This document shows positions 1-8,646 of a stretch of 64,000 nucleotides of DNA, piece after piece (within the stretch, counting starts at the first letter, position 1; every line of letters starts with the position of its first letter). The stretch comes from Burkholderia sp. Bp9142. Its GTDB lineage: Bacteria > Pseudomonadota > Gammaproteobacteria > Burkholderiales > Burkholderiaceae. A model generated the notes under the pieces. It worked only from the letters and a program-made list of their open reading frames with translations, ran no database searches and had not been told where the DNA came from. The stretch spans positions 53,941 through 117,940 of the forward strand of contig NZ_QTPP01000024.1 in the NCBI RefSeq assembly GCF_003853415.1. Direction: 5' to 3'. The translations under genes were made by a program, and so were the position numbers.

Positions 1-23
1 GCGTGCGCACGCGGCGGCGCGGG

Positions 24-1430
24 TCAATGCGCGTCGTGGCCGCCGCGGGCGAGCTTCGAGTGGTGGCGCGAATACAGGAAGTAGATCACGAGGCCGATCA
101 CGAGCCAGATGCCGAATGCGGCCCACGTGACGGGCTGCAGGTTCAGCATCAGGAACAGGCACGCGCCGACCGCGAGGATCGGCACCACCGGCACGCCCGG
201 GCAGCGGAACGCGCGCGGCAGCTCCGGGTGCGTGCGGCGCAGCACCAGCACCGCGATCGACACCATCGAGAACGCGGCGAGCGTGCCGATGTTGATCAGC
301 TCGGCGAGCACGTTGAGCGGCACGAGCGCGGCGATCAGCCCGAAGAACAGGCCGACGAGCCAGGTCGTCAGGAACGGCGTCGCGTAGCGCGGATGCACGC
401 GCGACAGCGTCGCCGGCAGCAGCCCGTCGCGCGACATCGCGAAGATGATCCGCGTCTGGCCGTAGCTCATCACGAGGATCACGGTGAGCATGCCGAGCAC
501 CGCGCCGAGATCGATGAAGCCCGCGACCCACTTCTCGCCGGCGATCTGCAGCGCATACGAGATCGGGTGCGACACGTTCGCGTACTGGGCCGCCGGCACG
601 ATGCCGGTGGCGACCGCCGCGACCGTCACGTACAGCACCGCGCATACCGCGAGCGACGCGATGATGCCGATCGGCAGGTCACGCTTCGGATTCTTCACTT
701 CCTCGGCCGCCGACGACACCGCGTCGAAGCCGATGAACGCGAAGAACATCACGGCCGCCGCGCCGAACACGCCGTTCCAGCCGTGCGGCATGAACGGCTT
801 CCAGTTTGCGGGCGTCACGTGGAACAGGCCGACCGCGATCACGAGCAGCACCACCGACACCTTGATGAACACCATGATGTTGTTGATGCGGGTCGACTCG
901 CGGATGCCGATCGACAACAGCGTCGTGATCACCACCATCACGAGGAACGCCGGCAGGTTGAACCACGTGACGACGCCCGGGATCGCGCCGGGCGCGGCGG
1001 TCAGCACGGTCGGCAGCGAGAGCCCGAAGCCCTGCAGCAGCGACTGCAGGTAGCCCGACCAGCCGACCGACACGGCCGACGCCGCGAGGCCGTATTCGAG
1101 CATCAGGTCCCAGCCGATGATCCAGGCGACGAGCTCGCCGAGCGTCGCGTACGAATACGTGTAGATCGAGCCCGCGACCGGAATCGTCGACGCGAACTCG
1201 GCGTACGACAGCGCCGCGAGACCGCACGCGATCGCGGCGATCACGAACGACAGCATCAGCGCGGGGCCGGCCTGCACGGCGCCCGTGCCGGTCAGCACGA
1301 AGATCCCGGTGCCGATGATCGCGCCGATGCCGAGGAAGGTGAGGTCGATTGCGCCGAGCGCTTTCTTGAGCCCGGCGCCGTGCGCACCGGCGATCATGCG
1401 ATCGACGTTTTTCTTGCGGAAGAGGGACAT
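24..1430 (-). CDS. APC-family amino acid permease (cationic amino acid transporter type)
   Basis: A 468-residue inner-membrane permease of the amino acid-polyamine-organocation superfamily, close to the YfnA/CAT group that imports amino acids. The protein is hydrophobic throughout, as expected for about 12 membrane helices. The family's first-helix motif GIGAIIGTGIFV is visible near residue 35, and FIGFDAVSSAAEEVKNP lies in the middle. I start it at the ATG at 1430 (MSLFRKKNVDRM), which fits relatives; the reading frame stays open for 43 more codons upstream, but that stretch looks like noncoding sequence. It stands alone, with no partner enzyme to show which amino acid is carried. Confidence 0.9.
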   Translation of the reverse strand: MSLFRKKNVDRMIAGAHGAGLKKALGAIDLTFLGIGAIIGTGIFVLTGTGAVQAGPALMLSFVIAAIACGLAALSYAEFASTIPVAGSIYTYSYATLGELVAWIIGWDLMLEYGLAASAVSVGWSGYLQSLLQGFGLSLPTVLTAAPGAIPGVVTWFNLPAFLVMVVITTLLSIGIRESTRINNIMVFIKVSVVLLVIAVGLFHVTPANWKPFMPHGWNGVFGAAAVMFFAFIGFDAVSSAAEEVKNPKRDLPIGIIASLAVCAVLYVTVAAVATGIVPAAQYANVSHPISYALQIAGEKWVAGFIDLGAVLGMLTVILVMSYGQTRIIFAMSRDGLLPATLSRVHPRYATPFLTTWLVGLFFGLIAALVPLNVLAELINIGTLAAFSMVSIAVLVLRRTHPELPRAFRCPGVPVVPILAVGACLFLMLNLQPVTWAAFGIWLVIGLVIYFLYSRHHSKLARGGHDAH

Positions 1431-1644
1431 TGCGGATGAGTCTCCAGCGCGCGCGAGCGCGGCGGCGCCGAGTGAGTGAAAACCCGGAATTTTAGCCGAT
1501 TTGGCGCGCAAGACCCGCTGCGGCGCAGCGGCGCGCTCCGGAATCGTCCGATAAAACAAGCGCTTGCACGCAACGCGCGCGGGCCGGGGCCGGCCCGGAG
1601 GTGGCCGGCGCGGTGAATCGCACGATTCCGGCGAATGCGATGGA

Positions 1645-2301
1645 TCAGGCGCCCGACGCGGGTGCCATGTCGACGAGCCGGTTGCTCATCACGTAGAACG
1701 TCAGTTCCGCGTTGTTCGACAGCCGCATCTTCTCGAGCAGCCGCGACCGGTACACGCTGACCGTCTTCACCGACAGCGACAGCGTGTTCGCGATGTCGGT
1801 GAGGCGCTTGCCCGATGCGAGCATGCAGAGCGTCTGGTATTCGCGATCGGACAGCTTCTCGTGCGGCAGCGGTTCGTTCTCGAACGACACGTATTCGGCG
1901 AGCGCCTCGGCCATCGCCGGGCTCACGTACTTGCGGCCGGCCGCGACCTGCTGGATCGCGCCGATCATCTGCGCGGCATTCACCGTCTTCGACAGGTAGC
2001 CGGCCGCGCCGGCCTTCAGCGCGCGCACCGCGTACTGGTCCTCGCGGTACATCGAGAACATCAGCACCGGCGTGCCCGGCAGCTTGCGCTTGATGCGCTT
2101 GAGCAGCTCGATGCCGTTCGTGTCCGGCAGCGAGATGTCGAGCAGGATCACGTCGAAGGTCCGGCGGTCGACGGCGGCGATCGCATCGCTGCCGGTCTCG
2201 GCTTCGGTCACTTCGCGCGCGACGCCGCGGTCGATCAGCAGGTGGCGGATCCCTTGCCGGACGATCGCGTGATCGTCCACGAGCAGGATGTTCAGGCTCA
2301 T
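1645..2301 (-). CDS. NarL/FixJ-type response regulator
   Basis: A 218-residue DNA-binding response regulator. The receiver domain fills residues 1-120, with the acidic pocket at D9-D10, the phosphate-accepting Asp at about D55 (VILLDISLPD) and the conserved Lys at about 105. A LuxR-type helix-turn-helix follows at about residues 150-205 (LSDREYQTLCMLASGK, then LSVKTVSVYRSRLLEKM). The start at 2301 gives MSLNILLVDDHA, the normal beginning of a receiver domain; the longer open frame upstream belongs to the overlapping kinase gene. It begins 7 nt after the kinase stop, so the two are one transcript and a cognate pair. The target genes cannot be read from the window. Confidence 0.93.
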   Translation of the reverse strand: MSLNILLVDDHAIVRQGIRHLLIDRGVAREVTEAETGSDAIAAVDRRTFDVILLDISLPDTNGIELLKRIKRKLPGTPVLMFSMYREDQYAVRALKAGAAGYLSKTVNAAQMIGAIQQVAAGRKYVSPAMAEALAEYVSFENEPLPHEKLSDREYQTLCMLASGKRLTDIANTLSLSVKTVSVYRSRLLEKMRLSNNAELTFYVMSNRLVDMAPASGA

Positions 2302-2308
2302 GGCGACC

Positions 2309-3124
2309 TCACGAAAGCGATGCGCGGCGCGCGGCGGCCGGCACCGCGAACAGCGAGTCCCACGCGAAGCGCGCGGTGACGCGCGTGCCGCGGCGCGATT
2401 CCGGCGCGCTCGCGTCGAAGCTGCCGCCGAACGCCTCGCAGCGTGCGCGCATCCCGGCGAGGCCGTAGCCGGCGCGCCGGTTGCGCGAGAAACCGGTCCC
2501 ATCGTCGGTGACGATCAGGGACAGATGCGAGCGGTCCGTGTCGATGTGCATGTCGACGGACGTCGCACGCGCATGCTTCGCGACGTTCGACAGCGCTTCC
2601 TGCGCGACGCGGAAGATCGCGAGCGCGCTGGCGCCGGCGAGTTGCGTGAGCCGAGCGTCGGCCGCGCAGACGAAGCTCGTGCGCAGGCCGGTGCGGGCCG
2701 CGTGGCTGTCGACCCATGCCGACAAGGCGCCGATGACGCCGCCGTCGAGCGCCGGCGTGTCGCGCTCGTCGATCAGCCGGCGGTTCGCGTCGGTCGCGGC
2801 GTCGAGCGCCCGCTGCGCCAGTTCGAGCGCGCGCAGGCAACCGTCCGGCGCATCGGCCGGCAGCCATGTTTGAACGTTTGCGAGCGCGAAACGCGCGGCG
2901 GTGAGTTCGGCGCCGAGCCCGTCATGCAGCTCGCCGGCCAGATGGCGGCGGGCCGCTTCGTCGGCGGCCATCAGTTGGGTGGACAGCGCCGCGATCCGGG
3001 TCGCGGATGCGTCGCCGTTGGGCAGGGCTTCGGCCATGGGCGTGGCTGCGCCGCAACCGTGCACGTGCGGCTGCGACGGGAACGGGGCGCGGGCGCCCGG
3101 AGGCGCGTTGAGCGACGTATCCAT
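2309..3124 (-). CDS. soluble NarL-type sensor histidine kinase
   Basis: A 271-residue histidine kinase of the HisKA_3 (NarX-like) class. The dimerisation and phosphoacceptor segment has RRHLAGELHDGLG with the probable phosphorylated His at 67. The N box is QEALSNVAKHARA (Asn at 180), the G1 box DDGTGF is at 207-212 and the G2 box GYGLAGM at 219-225. I see no membrane segment and no recognisable sensor domain; the first 50 residues are Pro/Ala-rich. It is therefore probably cytoplasmic and senses an internal signal or a partner protein. It is followed at once by its response regulator. The ATG at 3124 (MDTSLNAPPG) is chosen; a longer frame upstream runs into the A+T-rich promoter region. Confidence 0.88.
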   Translation of the reverse strand: MDTSLNAPPGARAPFPSQPHVHGCGAATPMAEALPNGDASATRIAALSTQLMAADEAARRHLAGELHDGLGAELTAARFALANVQTWLPADAPDGCLRALELAQRALDAATDANRRLIDERDTPALDGGVIGALSAWVDSHAARTGLRTSFVCAADARLTQLAGASALAIFRVAQEALSNVAKHARATSVDMHIDTDRSHLSLIVTDDGTGFSRNRRAGYGLAGMRARCEAFGGSFDASAPESRRGTRVTARFAWDSLFAVPAAARRASLS

Positions 3125-3225
3125 GACTCTCCCTGCTGTCAGAAAGCGGTTCAGGCACCGGCTGGCTGCGTGGATTGGCTGCCGTTTCGATGACGGCCGC
3201 CGCCAGAGAATCGCCCCATGCCGAG

Positions 3226-3249
3226 GTAACAAAAGTTACAACTTGTAAC
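3226..3249. promoter_or_regulatory. GTTAC palindrome upstream of the kinase gene
   Basis: GTTACAA (3235-3241) and TTGTAAC (3243-3249) form a perfect inverted repeat around one C. A further GTAAC at 3226-3230 pairs with the same left arm. It lies about 100 nt upstream of the kinase start, where an activator or autoregulatory site would be expected. Binding is inferred. Confidence 0.45.
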
Positions 3250-3427
3250 GTTTGAGTCCGACCCTTCAATGGCCATCCGAGGGGCAACCACGCGGGCCGA
3301 ATAATATCTCAAAAATTCTGAAAAAGTCATGTCAGGCGGACATTTAAGGGTAAATGTGAATAATCGGGACGAAGCCATTGTAGGAAAAACACCGACACGA
3401 AAGCACCCGGCCGGCCCGTATCCAAAT

Positions 3428-3463
3428 GTAACTATTTGAGATGGGATGGTCTCAATTTGTTAC
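3428..3463. promoter_or_regulatory. second GTAAC/GTTAC inverted repeat
   Basis: A 14-nt arm beginning GTAACTATTTGAGA at 3428 is matched, with two mismatches, by the reverse complement of 3450-3463 (ending TTTGTTAC), around an 8-nt centre. It shares the GTTAC ends with the palindrome 180 nt away, which suggests a common binding protein. It could instead form an mRNA stem beyond the fpr terminator. Confidence 0.4.
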
Positions 3464-3483
3464 GAATTCGCCAAGAGGGGACG

Positions 3484-3510
3484 AAAAAAAACCGGAGCTT
3501 TTGCTCCGGT
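3484..3510 (-). terminator. intrinsic terminator of fpr
   Basis: The stem ACCGGAGC/GCTCCGGT (3491-3498 and 3503-3510) has a four-nt loop and is followed, in the minus-strand direction, by a run of seven T. It ends about 30 nt beyond the fpr stop codon. Confidence 0.9.
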
Positions 3511-3539
3511 TCTTGATACGGCACAAATTCGCAGATCGA

Positions 3540-4310
3540 TCAGTCCACGAACGCGCGCTCGATCACGTAGTGACCCGGAGCGCTGTTCTTGCCTTCGACC
3601 AGGCCGGCCTGCTTCAGCAGGTCGGTCGTGTCCTTCAGCATCGCGGTGCTGCCGCACAGCATCACGCGGTCGTTTTCCGGCGAGAACGCCGGCACGCCGA
3701 GATCCGTGAACAGCTTGCCCGTCGCGATCAGGTCGGTGATCCGGCCCTCGTTGTCGAACGCTTCGCGCGTGACCGTCGGGTAGTAGACGAGCTTTTCCTT
3801 GATGATGTCGCCGAGGTACTCGTGGCCCGGCAGGTCGTGCTTGATGTAGTCCATGTACGCCAGTTCGCCCTTCAGGCGGCACGTGTGCGTCAGGATGACC
3901 TTGTCGAAGCGTTCGTAGATGTCCGGATCGCGGATGATCGACATGAACGGCGCGAGGCCCGTGCCGGTCGACAGCATCCACAGCGTCTTGCCGGGCAGCA
4001 GGTTGTCGGCGACGAGCGTGCCGGTCGGCTTCTTGCCGATCAGCACGGGGTCGCCCACCTTCAGGTGCTGCAGGCGCGACGTCAGCGGGCCGTTCTGGAC
4101 CTTGATGCTGAAGAATTCGAGGTGCTCTTCGTAGTTCGGGCTGACGATCGAGTAGGCGCGCGCGAGCGGCTTGCCCTCGACCTCGAGGCCGACCATCGTG
4201 AATTCGCCGTTGTTGAAGCGCAGGCTCGGCTCACGGGTGCAGGTGAAGCTGAAAAGCGTGTCGGTCCAGTGATGGACGGATTGGACGGTGGCGGTGTCGT
4301 ATTTGCTCAT
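3540..4310 (-). CDS. fpr: ferredoxin--NADP reductase
   Basis: A 256-residue FAD enzyme that passes electrons between NADPH and ferredoxin or flavodoxin in the cytoplasm, supporting oxidative-stress defence and iron-sulfur repair. The FAD-binding half carries RAYSIVSP at residues 51-58, with the Arg-x-Tyr-Ser flavin motif. The NADP half has STGTGLAPFMSI and the late LCGSTAMLKD. The C-terminus ends in ERAFVD, typical of bacterial subclass Fpr proteins of about 257 residues. Monocistronic, with its own terminator. I see no regulator next to it. Confidence 0.95.
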   Translation of the reverse strand: MSKYDTATVQSVHHWTDTLFSFTCTREPSLRFNNGEFTMVGLEVEGKPLARAYSIVSPNYEEHLEFFSIKVQNGPLTSRLQHLKVGDPVLIGKKPTGTLVADNLLPGKTLWMLSTGTGLAPFMSIIRDPDIYERFDKVILTHTCRLKGELAYMDYIKHDLPGHEYLGDIIKEKLVYYPTVTREAFDNEGRITDLIATGKLFTDLGVPAFSPENDRVMLCGSTAMLKDTTDLLKQAGLVEGKNSAPGHYVIERAFVD

Positions 4311-4651
4311 GGCTTTGAAAACGGACGCGCGTGGCGAACGCGTGTAACGGGCCCAAAAACGGGCAAAAAACCGAGTGCGTCGGCCCGATCGCGGATCGGC
4401 CGGCCGGCGCGTCGGACACGCGCCTTCTCGATGACAGACGTTTGAGGAACTCGTTATTTTACCCTGCTTGGGGCCGATGCGGGCTTGACCCGCGCGGCTG
4501 CGCGGATTTGGCGCAACGAATCATTTCAACAAGCTTTCAACGATGGGCCGCGCGCATCGCGCCGGGACCGGCGCGCGCGGCGCCGCGAAGCGCATCGAGC
4601 GGTCGCCGCAGGCGCCGCCGGCCGCGCGCCTGCGGCGTGACCGCGCTCGCG
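4311..4651. other. 341-bp intergenic region upstream of fpr
   Basis: Holds the fpr promoter region and the 3' end of the EEP hydrolase transcript. I see no gene, and no convincing hairpin with a T-tract or promoter hexamers that I would defend. Confidence 0.5.
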
Positions 4652-5467
4652 TCACGGCGGATCGAGGCGCAGCCGCGCGATATACGGCAGGTGATCGGAC
4701 AGCCACGCGGTTTCGCCGGACGGCGCCTGCCATTCGAGCGGCGTCAGCCCGCGCACGAACATCTTGTCGAGCGCGAGCGCCGGGGAGAACGCGGGGAACG
4801 TGCGGCCCGACTGGCCGAGCAGCGTCGCGACCTCGGACAACCCGATCTCGTCGAACAGCGCGACGGAATCGTTGCGCCAGTCGTTGAAGTCGCCGGCGAG
4901 CACGAGCGGGCCGTCGCCCGCGTTGCGCACGATCCAGTGCGCAATCCAGTGCATCTGGCGCAGCCGCGCCGCGCGCGTGAGCGCGAGGTGCGCGCACAGC
5001 AGCGTGACGGGCCGCGCGCCGGCGAGCGTCGCGCGCGCGACGAGCAGCCCGCGCCGCTCGAAGCGGTGCGCGGAGATGTCCCAGCGGCCGCCGAGATCGA
5101 GCGGATGCGGCGACAGGATCGCGTTGCCGTGCCGCCACGACGGCTTGAACACGTTCGGCCCGAGCGCGATCTGCCAGTCGAGCGCCTGCGCGATCTCGGT
5201 GGCCTGGCAGTGCCACACGTCGTCGACCGCGTCGTCCATCGGCGCGCCGAAGCCGGGGGCGAGCATCGGGCGCGGCATGCGGCGCGCCATCGCTTCCTGC
5301 AGAAAATACACGTCGGCGTGCGTCGACTGCATCCAGTTGCGCATCGCGTTCCACGCGGTGAAGCCGAGCGGCGAGCGGCCCTTGTGCAGGTTCCAGCTGA
5401 CCGCGGTGATTTCGTCGGGCGCGGCGTGCGGTTCGGCGAACGGCAGGGACAGGGCGTCGGCGGACAT
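4652..5467 (-). CDS. endonuclease/exonuclease/phosphatase (EEP) family hydrolase
   Basis: A 271-residue member of the Mg-dependent EEP fold (DNase I-like). Family motifs are in order: SWNLHKG near residue 24, the Glu in FLQEAM, AGDFNDWRND with the metal-binding Asp and Asn, and the final SDHLPYIARL with the catalytic Asp-His pair. This subgroup (E. coli YbhP-like) is often found beside cardiolipin synthase genes, but none is in view here. The true substrate (nucleic acid, phospholipid or phosphodiester) cannot be told. The start at 5467 lies 5 nt after the stop of the upstream gene, so the two are co-transcribed. Confidence 0.8.
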   Translation of the reverse strand: MSADALSLPFAEPHAAPDEITAVSWNLHKGRSPLGFTAWNAMRNWMQSTHADVYFLQEAMARRMPRPMLAPGFGAPMDDAVDDVWHCQATEIAQALDWQIALGPNVFKPSWRHGNAILSPHPLDLGGRWDISAHRFERRGLLVARATLAGARPVTLLCAHLALTRAARLRQMHWIAHWIVRNAGDGPLVLAGDFNDWRNDSVALFDEIGLSEVATLLGQSGRTFPAFSPALALDKMFVRGLTPLEWQAPSGETAWLSDHLPYIARLRLDPP

Positions 5468-5472
5468 GGCGC

Positions 5473-5961
5473 TCAGTCCTTTGCGACGTGCGCACGCACG
5501 CGGTAGACGAGACGCGGGCGCTGCTCGACGATCGTCCAGTCGGTCCAGGCTTCGCCACCGACCGACAGCCCCGGATGGCTCGCGACGATCTGTCGCGGCG
5601 ACGCGGGCAGGCATGGATCGCCGCGCGTCGCGTTTTCGTCGTCGAGGGTTTCCTGCACGTCGAGCGCGAGCGACACCGTGTGCGCGGCGTCGTCGACGGT
5701 GAGCGGCGCGACCGTCACCGAGCGCGAACGCTCGGTCGGCACGACGCGCGCGGCATTGCCGCAGCCGACGGGCACGGCGGACGGATAGCGATGGGTGTCG
5801 GTGCGGGTTTGGCCCACGGTGGTGCGTTGCTGGAACGTGTCGATCGTCTGACCGTCGCGCACCACCTGGATCTCCCACGCGACGGCGGCCGGTGCGGGGC
5901 TCTGCGCATGGGCCGCGAGCGCGACGCTCGCGAGCAGGACGGCCAGGCCGTGTTTCAGCAT
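5473..5961 (-). CDS. small exported protein of unknown function
   Basis: A 162-residue protein beginning MLKHGLAVLLASVALAAHAQ, a clear Sec signal peptide cleaved after AHA at about residue 19. The mature part has two pairs of Cys that could form disulfides (VGCGN and DPCLP) and a mostly beta-like pattern. I do not recognise the family. It is the first gene of a two-gene unit with the EEP hydrolase, 5 nt apart, which hints at a shared envelope role. The start at 5961 is fixed by the signal peptide; 14 further upstream codons are open but unlikely. Confidence 0.7.
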   Translation of the reverse strand: MLKHGLAVLLASVALAAHAQSPAPAAVAWEIQVVRDGQTIDTFQQRTTVGQTRTDTHRYPSAVPVGCGNAARVVPTERSRSVTVAPLTVDDAAHTVSLALDVQETLDDENATRGDPCLPASPRQIVASHPGLSVGGEAWTDWTIVEQRPRLVYRVRAHVAKD

Positions 5962-6366
5962 GAAACTTCTCCGGAAACGCGGGGTAGCGGGGAACGGACG
6001 CACATCTTACGCCCGATCGATTTGGACGGTCGTGTGACAGGACGCGTCGCCGCGGGTTCGCAGCACGGTCCGGTCCTGAACGAAAGGTAGGTGCGCGTCA
6101 CGCGTTTTCAAGCGAAAAAGCGCGCGAACTCCGCGACGCTCGCGCGCTCGGTGACGAGGTGGTTCTCGATCGCGCGGACGCGGCCGGCGACGCCGGCGTG
6201 GCGCGGGTGAACCATCGATGATACGCCGCGTCGCGCACGCGTGCAGCGCGCGCCGGGTGTTAGCAGCAGACTCGCGCGGCTGCTTGCTTGCACGCCGATG
6301 CGGGATCGCTACACTGAAATCGTAAGGGTCTGATGGTCGTGTGACGGCAGCGGTAGCGAGGTTGGT
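5962..6366. other. 405-bp intergenic region between divergent genes
   Basis: Divergent promoter region for the small exported protein (minus strand) and the AAA ATPase (plus strand). A 35-codon minus-strand reading frame (6215 to 6108) with protein-like character is reported as a finding but not called as a gene. Nothing else is evident. Confidence 0.45.
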
Positions 6367-7347
6367 ATGACGACGGCGATGGTGAAACAGGAACTGGCGG
6401 TGGCGTCCTTCAGCACGGTGTACGACCTCGAGCAGGTCGAGACCGCGCTGAACGACCTGAACGAGAGCGCGAGCGACGCACTGCGCGCCACCTACGAGCG
6501 GATGCTCAAGACCGGCAATCTGCGCTTTTGCGTGAAGCCGAACCGGATGCCGTCGTTCGACGAACTCGGCGACGCGCTGCCCAATTTCACCGAGCCGCTC
6601 GGCGACGTGCGCAAGCAGGTCGCGCTGTGCCTCGAGACCGACGATCGGCTCGAACTGATGCCGATCCTGCTGCTCGGGCCGCCCGGCATCGGCAAGACGC
6701 ATTTCGCGAAGGCGCTCGCGCAACTGCTCGGCACCGCGTACCACTACGTGCCGATGAGTTCGCTGACGGCCGGCTGGATCCTGTCGGGCGCGTCGTCGCA
6801 ATGGAAGAACGCGAAGCCCGGCAAGGTGTTCGAGGCGCTCGTCAACGGCAGCTACGCGAACCCGGTGATCGCGGTCGACGAGATCGACAAGGCCGGCAGC
6901 GACGCGCAATACGATCCGCTCGGCGCGCTGTACGCATTGCTCGAGCACGATACCGCGCGCGCGTTCGTCGACGAATTCGCTGAAGTGCCGATCGATGCGG
7001 GCAACGTGATCTGGATCGCGACCGCGAACGACGCGCAGGCGATTCCGGAGCCGCTGCTGAACCGGATGAACGTGTACGAGATCGCGCCGCCGGATGCGGC
7101 CGGCGCGCGGCGGATCGCGCAGACGATCTACGGCGAGATCCGCACGTCGCACGCGTGGGGGCGGCGCTTTCCCGACACGCTCGACGACGACGCGCTCGAC
7201 GTGCTGGCCGCGACGCCGCCGCGCACGATGCGCCGCGCGCTGCTGCATGCGTTCGGCGCCGCGCGGCTCGACGGCCGCGACGTGATCGCACCCTCCGACA
7301 TCCGCGCCGACGAGGGGGCGGCAAAGCGCCGGCCGATCGGCTTCTGA
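6367..7347 (+). CDS. stand-alone Lon-like AAA ATPase without protease domain
   Basis: A 326-residue AAA+ ATPase. Walker A is GPPGIGKTH (about residue 103), Walker B is VIAVDEIDKA, sensor 1 is IWIATAND, the arginine-finger region is PLLNRMNVYEI and sensor 2 is PPRTMRRALL near the end. The ATPase core resembles that of Lon, but the protein stops before the Ser-Lys protease domain. The first 95 residues form a helical region that may bind substrate or partners. It probably remodels proteins as a ring. No adjacent gene suggests the client; the next gene is 150 bp downstream and is metabolic. Confidence 0.8.
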   Translation: MTTAMVKQELAVASFSTVYDLEQVETALNDLNESASDALRATYERMLKTGNLRFCVKPNRMPSFDELGDALPNFTEPLGDVRKQVALCLETDDRLELMPILLLGPPGIGKTHFAKALAQLLGTAYHYVPMSSLTAGWILSGASSQWKNAKPGKVFEALVNGSYANPVIAVDEIDKAGSDAQYDPLGALYALLEHDTARAFVDEFAEVPIDAGNVIWIATANDAQAIPEPLLNRMNVYEIAPPDAAGARRIAQTIYGEIRTSHAWGRRFPDTLDDDALDVLAATPPRTMRRALLHAFGAARLDGRDVIAPSDIRADEGAAKRRPIGF

Positions 7348-7499
7348 GCCGGCGGCGCGCGCAGCGCCGCGGCCCGCGCGCGTCCCGCCGGGCCTCGCGA
7401 TGCGCACGCTCGTGCGGATGCACGTACGTTCGGCAAGCGGGCGAACCGGGACGTACAATTCCTATCTATCCCCTCGACGCGTGAGCGACGCGAAACGCC

Positions 7500-8609
7500 A
7501 TGGAGCAGACGGATTGTGTGGTGATCGGCGCGGGTGTCGTCGGTCTTGCGGTGGCGCGTGAACTGGCCGCGCGCGGGCGCGAAACGATCGTGCTCGAGGC
7601 GGCCGACGCGATCGGCACGGGCGCGAGTTCGCGCAACAGCGAGGTGATTCACGCAGGGCTCTACTACCCGCGCGGTTCGCTGAAGGCGATGTCGTGCGTG
7701 CGCGGGCGCGACCTGTTGTACGAATTCTGCGAAACCCGTCACGTGCCGCATCGGCGCGTGGGCAAGCTGCTCGTCGCGACGAGCGCCGCGCAGGCGAAGC
7801 AGTTGAAGGCGATCGCCGCGCGCGCGGCGGAAAACGGCGTGCTGGACCTGATGCCGCTCACGCGCACCGAGGCGCAGACGCTCGAGCCCGCGCTCGAATG
7901 CACGGAGGCGCTGTTCTCGCCGAGCACCGGCATCGTCGACAGCCACCAGCTGATGCTCGCGCTGCTCGGCGACGCGCAGCGCGACGGTGCGATGTGCGCG
8001 CTGAAATCCCCGGTCGAGTCGATCGACGTGCTGCGCGGCGGCCGCTTCGTCGTGCACACCGGCGGCGACGCGCCGGCCGAAATCGAAGCGGCGTGCGTGA
8101 TCAACAGCGCGGGCCTCGGCGCGCAGGCGCTCGCACGCCGCACGCACGGCCTCGACCCGCACTGGGTGCCGCCGCTCTATCTCGCGCGCGGCAATTACTT
8201 CAGCCTGTCCGGGCGCGTGCCGTTCTCGCACCTCGTGTATCCGATGCCCGACCGGGCGGGACTCGGCGTGCACCTGACGCTCGACCTGGCCGGGCAGGCG
8301 CGCTTCGGCCCGGACGTCGAATGGGTCGATGCGCTGCGCTACGAAGTCGATCCGGCGCGCGCACAGGCGTTCTACGCATCGATCCGCGCGTACTGGCCGG
8401 AACTGCCCGACGGCGCGCTGCAGCCGGCTTACGCGGGGATCCGCCCGAAGCTGGCGGGGCCCGGCGAGCCGCCGGCCGACTTCGTCGTGCAGGGTGTGGC
8501 GCAACACGGCGTGCGCGGGCTCGTGAACCTGTTCGGCATCGAGTCGCCGGGGCTGACCGCATCGCTCGCGCTCGCGCAGCGCGTCGGCGACATGACGTCG
8601 TATGCATGA
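7500..8609 (+). CDS. FAD-dependent oxidoreductase, L-2-hydroxyglutarate oxidase-like
   Basis: A 369-residue flavoprotein of the DAO family. The N-terminal dinucleotide fold reads VVIGAGVVGLAVARELA followed by an acidic strand end VLEAADAIG. The GASSRNSEVIHAGLYYP segment and the late GIRPKLAGPGEPPADFV match LhgO and its bacterial relatives, which oxidise L-2-hydroxyglutarate to 2-oxoglutarate and feed electrons to the respiratory chain. Length fits (about 370-400). The substrate is inferred from overall resemblance; other 2-hydroxy or amino acids remain possible. Confidence 0.8.
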   Translation: MEQTDCVVIGAGVVGLAVARELAARGRETIVLEAADAIGTGASSRNSEVIHAGLYYPRGSLKAMSCVRGRDLLYEFCETRHVPHRRVGKLLVATSAAQAKQLKAIAARAAENGVLDLMPLTRTEAQTLEPALECTEALFSPSTGIVDSHQLMLALLGDAQRDGAMCALKSPVESIDVLRGGRFVVHTGGDAPAEIEAACVINSAGLGAQALARRTHGLDPHWVPPLYLARGNYFSLSGRVPFSHLVYPMPDRAGLGVHLTLDLAGQARFGPDVEWVDALRYEVDPARAQAFYASIRAYWPELPDGALQPAYAGIRPKLAGPGEPPADFVVQGVAQHGVRGLVNLFGIESPGLTASLALAQRVGDMTSYA

Positions 8610-8610
8610 C

Positions 8611-8646
8611 GCACACGGCCCGCTCGGGTGCGGGCCGGCCGTGTGC
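8611..8646 (+). terminator. strong hairpin after the LhgO-like gene
   Basis: A perfect 10-bp stem, GCACACGGCC and GGCCGTGTGC, encloses a smaller GC-rich stem. No T-run follows, so it may protect the 3' end or act with Rho rather than terminate on its own. Confidence 0.5.

Larger units (their letters stand above)
3125..3539. other. 415-bp intergenic region with GTTAC palindromes
   Basis: No convincing gene. This gap is clearly richer in A+T than its surroundings. It holds the promoter region of the kinase-regulator pair and, at its right end, the fpr terminator. Two inverted repeats built on GTTAC/GTAAC stand out at 3226-3249 and 3428-3463 and are listed separately. Confidence 0.6.

Noticed and set aside
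3..1439. 478-codon plus-strand frame opposite the amino acid permease
   Set aside because: Composition is almost only Arg, His, Asp, Glu and Gln, the mark of an antisense shadow in GC-rich DNA; the permease on the other strand is clear.
3151..3378. 75-codon minus-strand frame in the A+T-rich gap beside the kinase gene
   Set aside because: It covers the palindromes and promoter region, lacks a ribosome-binding site and shows no protein-like pattern.
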